Virus record (IMG/VR): IMGVR_UViG_3300008012_000002
Span: 1 to 59,735 of that record
Source of the DNA: a virus
Strand: one strand, 5' to 3'
Length of the DNA: 59,735 bases
Positions within the stretch are counted from its first letter, which is position 1; the number at the start of each line of letters is the position of its first letter. The translations under genes were made by a program, and so were the position numbers. The notes under the pieces are model-generated. The model was not told where the DNA came from. It saw only the letters and a program-made list of their open reading frames with translations, and did not search any database. Shown here one piece after another: positions 55,699 to 59,735 of the stretch.

Positions 55699-55753
55699 GT
55701 GTTCGTGTATACTACCTTCTTCGTAAACTCAGAAGGTATGTATACACTCACAC
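55699..55753 (-). ncRNA. Conserved tandem-GA hairpin, copy 2
   Basis: Same 55-nt plan as copy 1: outer GTGT/ACAC, tandem G.A, stem GTGTATAC/GTATACAC, a bulged A, stem TACCTTCT/AGAAGGTA, loop GAGTTTACGA. Relative to copy 1 a T-A pair has become C-G and a C-G pair has become T-A, both changed on the two sides together, which supports an RNA stem. It starts right after the stop of the gene at 55758 and ends 6 nt before hammerhead 1. Confidence 0.8.
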
Positions 55754-55757
55754 ATAG

Positions 55758-55979
55758 TCAGTCGTCAGTCGACCACCGCTTCAGCATTCGCATCACATGG
55801 AACACCGTCGTAGCGTCAGCGTCAGGTGTGTTTGCCACGATTGATGCCATGCCCTTGACGTCATCAGGGATGAGCCGAGCGTAGCGGTTCAGGTCAGACA
55901 GGTACTTCCCGTTGTGGAAGTCGTTGAGGTAGAGGACGGCACGTCCTACGGGTTGGGAGAAAAAGTTGTCCTTAATCAT
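55758..55979 (-). CDS. Small early protein (73 aa)
   Basis: From ATG 55979 (ATGATTAA overlap with the tiny membrane protein) to TGA 55758. It contains GRAVLYLNDFHNGKYLSDLN, then IPDDVKGMASIVANTPDADA, and ends with a basic helix (FHVMRMLKRWSTDD). No family recognised. The structured RNA element follows its stop directly. Confidence 0.7.
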   Translation of the reverse strand: MIKDNFFSQPVGRAVLYLNDFHNGKYLSDLNRYARLIPDDVKGMASIVANTPDADATTVFHVMRMLKRWSTDD

Positions 55980-56076
55980 TGTTCAAGGCTTTGATGATGA
56001 TGCAGAGAATTGAAGCACCGACTAGCATCATGGCGAGCATGAGCGGGGTGCATGAGATGATGAACTCGGGTGTCAT
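55972..56076 (-). CDS. Tiny membrane peptide (34 aa)
   Basis: From ATG 56076 (TAATG overlap) to TAA 55972. After six polar residues it is one hydrophobic segment (CTPLMLAMMLVGASILCIII) ending KALNND. It would span the inner membrane once. Tiny early membrane peptides of phages can block superinfection or inhibit host membrane enzymes; this is only a suggestion. Confidence 0.6.
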   Translation of the reverse strand: MTPEFIISCTPLMLAMMLVGASILCIIIKALNND

Positions 56077-56309
56077 TACTTGTTGAGTTGGAAGTGGGCT
56101 TTCACGGACTTGACACAATGCCCATCAGGGCAGAGGTCAAGCGCTCGTTGCTTCGCATGGTCGAGAGACCACGCCTTGAACACGATGGCGTCCCAATCGT
56201 CGCGGTCGTAGCCACGATAGTACACCATCCTGAACTCCATTGAGGGGCAGGATTTCGGGAGCCAATCGCTCATCGTGCCCCGCTTGGGGTAGCGTTCCCA
56301 AATGTTCAT
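56076..56309 (-). CDS. Small early protein, RMVYY-DRDDW family (77 aa)
   Basis: From ATG 56309 (ATGA overlap with the previous stop). The core FRMVYYRGYDRDDWDAIVFK is shared with the protein at 55320. It is followed by a helix AWSLDHAKQRALDLCPDGHC and KSVKAHFQLNK. An internal Met at residue 26 (MEFRMVYY) could be an alternative start. It is a duplicated early gene family; function unknown. Confidence 0.7.
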   Translation of the reverse strand: MNIWERYPKRGTMSDWLPKSCPSMEFRMVYYRGYDRDDWDAIVFKAWSLDHAKQRALDLCPDGHCVKSVKAHFQLNK

Positions 56310-56467
56310 GACAAGTCGACGATTTCTTGTGCGACCATCATCTGCTCGTTACATGACAGGCTTGCGAACTCCTCGGAGTTGAAGTAGGCGTCAGCCCCGA
56401 ACACTTGGTACATATCGACCATAGCTTGCAATTTGGCGATTCTCGCCTCAACATTTGTAGTTTTCAT
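56306..56467 (-). CDS. Tiny early protein (53 aa)
   Basis: From ATG 56467 to TGA 56306. Helical at first (MKTTNVEARIAKLQAMVDMY), then YFNSEEFASLSCNEQMMVA. Its 26-nt leader (UGUAUCAAACUUCAAAUUCA and on) is exactly the RNA that would begin at the cleavage site of hammerhead 2, so its mRNA 5' end may be set by the ribozyme. No family recognised. Confidence 0.65.
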   Translation of the reverse strand: MKTTNVEARIAKLQAMVDMYQVFGADAYFNSEEFASLSCNEQMMVAQEIVDLS

Positions 56468-56487
56468 TGGAAATGAATTTGAAGTTT

Positions 56488-56539
56488 GATACAGACACCC
56501 CGAAGGGTGTTTCGTCCATTGAGGACTCGTCAGTGTACC
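56488..56539 (-). ncRNA. Type I hammerhead ribozyme, copy 2
   Basis: Minus strand. Stem I GGTACA (39-34) pairs with TGTATC (93-88), with one G.U. The core CTGACGA is at 33-27 (position 7 is variable in the family). Stem II GTCC-tcaat-GGAC is identical to copy 1, followed by GAAA. Stem III ACACCC-TTCG-GGGTGT has a UUCG tetraloop, and cleavage follows C at 56494. Stems I and III differ from copy 1 with pairing preserved, while the core is fixed. It sits 7 nt after the stop of the 67-residue gene. Confidence 0.92.
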
Positions 56540-56546
56540 TGTGATG

Positions 56547-56750
56547 TCAGTATGGGGGCTTGTCAGGTTTGGGTGAGAGAGCAGACTCCATGGCCTTGGA
56601 CAGGAGGTACTCCTCGAGTTCTTCGTCGAGGTGGTGCTTGAGGATGTAATCCTCGGCTTCGGGGTCGCTACCTAACACCCTGTAGACGTCTACACTTGTC
56701 ATGTAGCCTGATTGGATGACGCAATCGATGATGTCTGAAACGTTTGACAT
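56547..56750 (-). CDS. Small acidic early protein (67 aa)
   Basis: From ATG 56750, 31 nt after hairpin copy 3, with leader GAAATTCAAACTTCAAGCC. Helical and acidic: VSDIIDCVIQSGYMTSVDVY, RVLGSDPEAEDYILKHHLDE, then a Pro/Lys tail KPDKPPY. No family recognised. It is bracketed by hairpin 3 and hammerhead 2, so its mRNA may be defined at both ends by RNA structure. Confidence 0.7.
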   Translation of the reverse strand: MSNVSDIIDCVIQSGYMTSVDVYRVLGSDPEAEDYILKHHLDEELEEYLLSKAMESALSPKPDKPPY

Positions 56751-56781
56751 GGCTTGAAGTTTGAATTTCGAGTTAGAGAGA

Positions 56782-56832
56782 GGGGTCGTATATCACCTTC
56801 TTCGTAAACTCAGAAGGTGTATATACTCCCCC
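56782..56832 (-). ncRNA. Conserved tandem-GA hairpin, copy 3
   Basis: 51 nt: outer GGGG/CCCC (against GTGT/ACAC in copies 1 and 2, a four-base compensatory change), the same tandem GA/GA mismatch, stem GTATAT/ATATAC (2 bp shorter), bulged A, CACCTTCT/AGAAGGTG, loop GAGTTTACGA. It lies 9 nt after the stop of the gene at 56842 and 31 nt before the next ATG. Confidence 0.8.
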
Positions 56833-56841
56833 ACTCATGGA

Positions 56842-57396
56842 TTAGCAGGTTGGGTCGAACGGCAAGTCAGAGAAGCAAACTTCGTTTGCCGTGGGTGTCA
56901 CATCTGACGTCATCATGACGGCCAAGGTAGCGGTCAACTGCTCCAACTTGGCTTCCAAGGAAGCTACGCGGTCATCTGACGTCACCTTCATGGGTGCGGC
57001 CTTCGGCATGGCGACAGCCTTCTTGACTGCCCCTGCCTTCCGCTTGGCTCTTGCCGTAGCTCCTGACTTGTCAGACACCTCTTGGGCTGACTTCCGAGCC
57101 TCCTCAACGGAGGCCGTACGCTTGGTGTGACATGGCGTCACCACGCCATCGGCTTTGCCGTGGAAAGCCTTTTCCTGCCTGTCAGCTACTTTGGTAGCTG
57201 GTGTGGCTTTGCCATTCTTCTGCTTCGTCTTACGACGACGCTTTGGCTTCGGAGCCTCAAGGCTCTCAACGTATGACATGAGGGAAGCAACAGCCTTCTT
57301 CGCATCTTCGATGCGGTCTGCGGTTGGTGAGAACGAAGCAGTATTGACTGCTGTCTTAACCTCCTTCAGGAGGTTGATTCTAGATTGATTGTTCAT
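56842..57396 (-). CDS. First early gene: Lys/Ala-rich protein with coiled-coil end (184 aa)
   Basis: From ATG 57396, 41 nt downstream of a full -33/-7 promoter. Residues 1-50 are helical (INLLKEVKTAVNTASFSPTA). Residues 55-75 are strongly basic (KPKRRRKTKQKNGKATPATK). The middle is Ala/Lys-rich like bacterial H1/H-NS-type linkers. Residues about 145-165 form a short coiled coil (DDRVASLEAKLEQLTATLAV), ending FSDLPFDPTC. It may bind nucleic acid early in infection. No family recognised. Confidence 0.75.
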   Translation of the reverse strand: MNNQSRINLLKEVKTAVNTASFSPTADRIEDAKKAVASLMSYVESLEAPKPKRRRKTKQKNGKATPATKVADRQEKAFHGKADGVVTPCHTKRTASVEEARKSAQEVSDKSGATARAKRKAGAVKKAVAMPKAAPMKVTSDDRVASLEAKLEQLTATLAVMMTSDVTPTANEVCFSDLPFDPTC

Positions 57397-57437
57397 CGTA
57401 GATGAAGTTTGAAGTTTGGTTGGCAACATCGCCGAGG

Positions 57438-57469
57438 CAAATCTACGGCGGCACTTTCCTTCTCACAAA
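57438..57469 (-). promoter_or_regulatory. Early promoter with -33 TTTG and -7 TAGATTTG
   Basis: On the minus strand TTTG (57469-57466), a 20-nt spacer and TAGATTTG (57445-57438) match both elements and the usual spacing of Bacteroidota housekeeping promoters. It is the most complete promoter in the genome and drives the minus arm. Confidence 0.85.
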
Positions 57470-58133
57470 TTTTTGAGGGACTAAATCCATGCGCGATTTT
57501 ACTTCGTAAAACACGCGTGAAGATTTCGTGTATGCGCGTAAGGCATGGGGCCGTCTAGCGTATGCGACGTGTCCTGCGTGGTGTGCAATGCGACGTCGTT
57601 GGTGCGGGTGCAGGTTCGAGTGTTAGGTGAGGTAGGGGATTGTCATGCAGTGGAAAGCAACGGGTTGCAGTCGTCTTGCTGTAGCTATGCTCCAAGAAAG
57701 GCTGGATAAATTGCTGAAACATAGCAGGTTAGCCCTCGCGTGTGACGCATCATGCGTTGTGTGTCGCGTTCGTGACCCACGGGGGTAACGCATCCGATTC
57801 CGTACGTGCGTGCGTAGGTAGTGGGGTACGTATAATCCCACAGATCTGTATAACTCCCCCCATTTTCTTAGCGGGTTCCCCCTCGATCGGGGACCCCACG
57901 GCTCTATATATAAGCGTATAAGCTGTTATATGACAGTACATTAGCCTACATTACCTACACAAATGCTTAGGGGGTTGACATTTAAGCTTTTCTGCTGTAA
58001 CTTCGCCTCAGCGACTAAGCGAAATGGACGTCTTGAGCAAGTGTTTCGAAGCTTCTTAAGTAAATAAGTCGTTTGTCTACGAAAACGAAGGCTGTTAGCT
58101 TTAGTTGCTGAATGGGCGCAAGGACTATCTTGT
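57470..58133. other. Non-coding divergent region; candidate replication origin
   Basis: About 660 bp without a credible gene between the two diverging arms. Short repeats built on ATGCG are scattered here: ATGCGCG twice near 57.5 kb, ATGCGACGT twice near 57.57-57.6 kb, and ACGCATcATGCGT as an inverted repeat near 57.75 kb. A GC-rich hairpin (GGGTTCCC...GGGGACCC) near 57.87-57.90 kb is followed by an A/T-rich stretch (ctatatataagcgtataagc). Iteron-like repeats beside an AT-rich tract at the strand switch are typical of origins. This is inference. Confidence 0.5.
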
Positions 58134-58141
58134 TATATTTG
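58134..58141 (+). promoter_or_regulatory. Bacteroidota -7 box (TATATTTG), first promoter of the plus arm
   Basis: TATATTTG lies 4 nt before the ATG at 58146. No good -33 TTTG is seen at the standard distance, unlike the early minus-strand promoter, so it may need a phage factor. Confidence 0.75.
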
Positions 58142-58145
58142 CCCT

Positions 58146-59132
58146 ATGAAAGCTATCACTAAGTATGTTGCTGGGGGTATGATGGATGAAGGATCCCCTA
58201 CCATTGAAGAACTTGGACTTGCCAAGCGGCTTATGAATATCAAAGGGACGGATGTCCCAGGGTTTGTCCGTTTGGCTGGCGATGTGGACTTCAGTAAACT
58301 AACTGACCTAGATGATGAGCAGCTGGGAGCGCTGTACGATATGGCTGACAAGTATGCCACTATGTTCAAAGGGAAGGGAGATGGTGCGTCAGGGGTAATC
58401 AGTAAGCTCAAGGACAATTACAAGAATGTAAGGGCGGATCTCGACAAGGCGGCTGAGATCACGGGACTAGATAGGGATGAGATCAAGGATATCGGCTATG
58501 ATATCATCGATGCTAACCCAGGAGACAAGATGGGATTCGTCGCAAGAGGAGGCGCCAAAGCTTTGCTCTATTCGCTAGATCAAGGAGGAAAAGTAAACGA
58601 GGGGGAGGAACAGCTTGATGTCGATCTCCTGAGAAAGGGTATTGCTTACGCGGAGTCTTTGGGTGGGGAACTTATGATGAACCCAGATTCTTCTGCTACT
58701 GGACTGTACGGTCAGCTCTACAACGAAATCAAAGACCTAGACTTCATGAAGGGTGTGTCTAGAGAGCAGTTTGCCAAAGACAAGGAACTGCAGAACAGAG
58801 TCTTTGACATGAGAGTCAACGAAGGTATCAATGCCCCTTCACTCAGACGTAATGCAATCGAGCTTACAAAGGAGTATCGTCCTCAGCTCGGTGACGATTG
58901 GAACTTCTCACTTGATGATGTAGCCGCCATCTCTAACTACTTGGGAAGGCAGGGCGCAAGAGAGTACTTCGCATCCCTGAGAGACGGAACAGAATACGAG
59001 GTAGAAGGGGTAAACAAGTCTGTCCAGGATTACCTGGATAAGTATCATGCAGGTAGAGGGGACTTCGATTACTACACTGGTGGCAAGATCCGTGCAGTCA
59101 AGGCCGCTAAAAATGGAATGAGGTTTTATTGA
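58146..59132 (+). CDS. Lysozyme/transglycosylase-like virion protein
   Basis: A 328-residue protein. Residues 165-225 read GIAYAESLGGELMMNPDSSA then TGLYGQLYNEIKDL. The E-S-x-x-G plus NP.SSA.GLYG(Q) pattern is that of the goose-lysozyme/soluble transglycosylase fold, with E170 as candidate catalytic acid. The first 160 residues are helical. The C-terminus ends KIRAVKAAKNGMRFY, echoing the basic tail motifs of the protein at 1903. It would locally open peptidoglycan during entry. The family match is by motif only. Confidence 0.62.
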   Translation: MKAITKYVAGGMMDEGSPTIEELGLAKRLMNIKGTDVPGFVRLAGDVDFSKLTDLDDEQLGALYDMADKYATMFKGKGDGASGVISKLKDNYKNVRADLDKAAEITGLDRDEIKDIGYDIIDANPGDKMGFVARGGAKALLYSLDQGGKVNEGEEQLDVDLLRKGIAYAESLGGELMMNPDSSATGLYGQLYNEIKDLDFMKGVSREQFAKDKELQNRVFDMRVNEGINAPSLRRNAIELTKEYRPQLGDDWNFSLDDVAAISNYLGRQGAREYFASLRDGTEYEVEGVNKSVQDYLDKYHAGRGDFDYYTGGKIRAVKAAKNGMRFY

Positions 59133-59140
59133 TATATTTG
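59133..59140 (+). promoter_or_regulatory. Bacteroidota -7 box (TATATTTG), leaderless-type promoter
   Basis: TATATTTG directly after the stop at 59132 and 4 nt before the ATG at 59145. Confidence 0.72.
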
Positions 59141-59144
59141 CGAC

Positions 59145-59288
59145 ATGACTATTAAAGGACACACCAAAGAATACTGCTACGAAACTCTCATTAGAGACTT
59201 CGACTGGGTCAACGATGACTTGGACACTTACTCTATTTCACGAGGCGCAGACGGCCTTTGGACTTTGACTGCTACAGAGGCCTCGTAA
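59145..59288 (+). CDS. Tiny hypothetical protein (47 aa)
   Basis: From ATG 59145 to TAA 59288. MTIKGHTKEYCYETLIRDFD leads to WVNDDLDTYSISRGADGLWT and an acidic end. A compact strand-helix-strand pattern with two Trp. It is preceded by a -7 box and followed 3 nt later by the appendage gene. No family recognised. Confidence 0.65.
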   Translation: MTIKGHTKEYCYETLIRDFDWVNDDLDTYSISRGADGLWTLTATEAS

Positions 59289-59291
59289 TAA

Positions 59292-59735
59292 ATGCCCGAC
59301 TACACAACTTCATACAACAAGAAATGGCTCGCTATTGAGGATGCGCTGAATAATGCAGCTGCACCTGATCTATCGGACGTTCTTACTCTTGCAGAGTCTG
59401 CGGGAGGGAGGTATGAGGTTACAAACTCTGGGTGGTCGAACGCAACAACTATATACGAGTCTGACTTCACATCAAATACGACTGGCTGGGCAGCCACAGG
59501 CGCTACCACGACAATCACCGCAAACGAAACGGGACCAGATGGAACGGATGGGTGGATGAAAATTGTTTGCGACAGTGACGCATCCTCTTTTATGATTATC
59601 CAAAATACGCTTGCTTTGAGCGGAGCTGGTCACACATACGGCGATGCGGTTAAGTGTTCTGCTAAAATTGGAGCTTCTTTTGAAGATCAGGACCCCGTTA
59701 CTTTCCAATTCTTTGTATCTGCGTCGCTTAGCACA
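59292..59735 (+). CDS. Jelly-roll-like virion appendage protein, N-terminal part (continues at position 1)
   Basis: The first 148 residues of a 203-residue protein whose last codons lie at 1-291 (59613-59735 duplicates 1-123). N-terminus MPDYTTSYNKKWLAIEDALN is helical and may attach to the virion. From residue about 55 (IYESDFTSNTTGWAATG), the sequence has the 'F....GW....' opening common to CBM-like beta sandwiches. With the appendage at 15998, it is a candidate glycan-binding protein. Confidence 0.75.
   Translation, partial: MPDYTTSYNKKWLAIEDALNNAAAPDLSDVLTLAESAGGRYEVTNSGWSNATTIYESDFTSNTTGWAATGATTTITANETGPDGTDGWMKIVCDSDASSFMIIQNTLALSGAGHTYGDAVKCSAKIGASFEDQDPVTFQFFVSASLST
59613..59735. repeat. 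Terminal direct repeat, right copy
   Basis: Identical to 1-123; see the left copy. The non-redundant genome is 59,612 bp. Confidence 0.95.

Noticed and set aside
57623-57941. Minus-strand frames of 63-72 codons in the divergent region
   Set aside because: They are rich in His/Arg/Thr/Cys with no similarity to anything, no leader motif and overlap the iteron-like repeats; the region reads as non-coding.

Overview
The window is one complete circularly permuted phage genome. The first 123 bases recur exactly as the last 123, and one gene reads in frame across the join, so the unit is about 59.6 kb. The host is most likely a Bacteroidota bacterium, probably a flavobacterium-like one. Genes are repeatedly preceded by the Bacteroidota -7 promoter box (TAnnTTTG), often only 3-7 nt before the ATG. 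Shine-Dalgarno sites are largely absent, leaders are A/T-rich, the primase-helicase has a BT4734-like N-terminus, and one gene encodes a secreted protein with a type IX secretion (CHU_C / type B) sorting domain. The virion module (terminase, large portal, capsid, two ring-like tail proteins, a 1656-residue tail protein resembling the crAss-like stabilisation/muzzle protein, large ejected proteins, no tape measure or sheath) suggests a short-tailed phage distantly related to crAss-like podoviruses.

Layout. Two arms diverge from a roughly 750-bp non-coding region (57.4-58.1 kb) and converge at about 41.06 kb. The plus arm runs from 58.1 kb through the join to 41.05 kb. It holds a lysozyme-like protein, appendage proteins, an M15 endopeptidase, many small conserved phage genes, a GroES-like co-chaperonin, a tRNA-Arg(UCU), two glycosyltransferases, TerL, portal, fibres, scaffold, capsid, tail proteins, internal proteins (one of 3090 aa), and a holin with accessory protein. 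One winged-helix regulator (3071-3493) lies on the opposite strand inside this arm, with a palindromic divergent promoter.

The minus arm (57.4 to 41.06 kb) carries about 25 tiny, tightly overlapping genes. It then carries a DnaA-C-like protein, a recombination/replication set (annealing protein, PD-(D/E)XK exonuclease, SSB-like protein, DUF3310 protein, PrimPol-like/RecA-fold helicase, T7-endonuclease-I-like resolvase, a second nuclease-like protein), NrdB and NrdA, and finally a separately promoted T9SS-type secreted protein. No DNA or RNA polymerase is seen, so the phage probably relies on host polymerases.

The most unusual part is the RNA content of the early (minus) arm at 53.9-56.9 kb. 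It contains two type I hammerhead ribozymes with intact cores. It also has three copies of a hairpin with tandem G.A pairs, a bulged A and a fixed 10-nt loop, whose stems show compensatory changes. Finally there are two or three tRNA-like elements whose anticodon arms are shortened and capped by small loops. Together they look like an RNA-processing or punctuation system for a polycistronic early transcript. A further compact two-hairpin RNA with its own promoter box and terminator follows nrdA.
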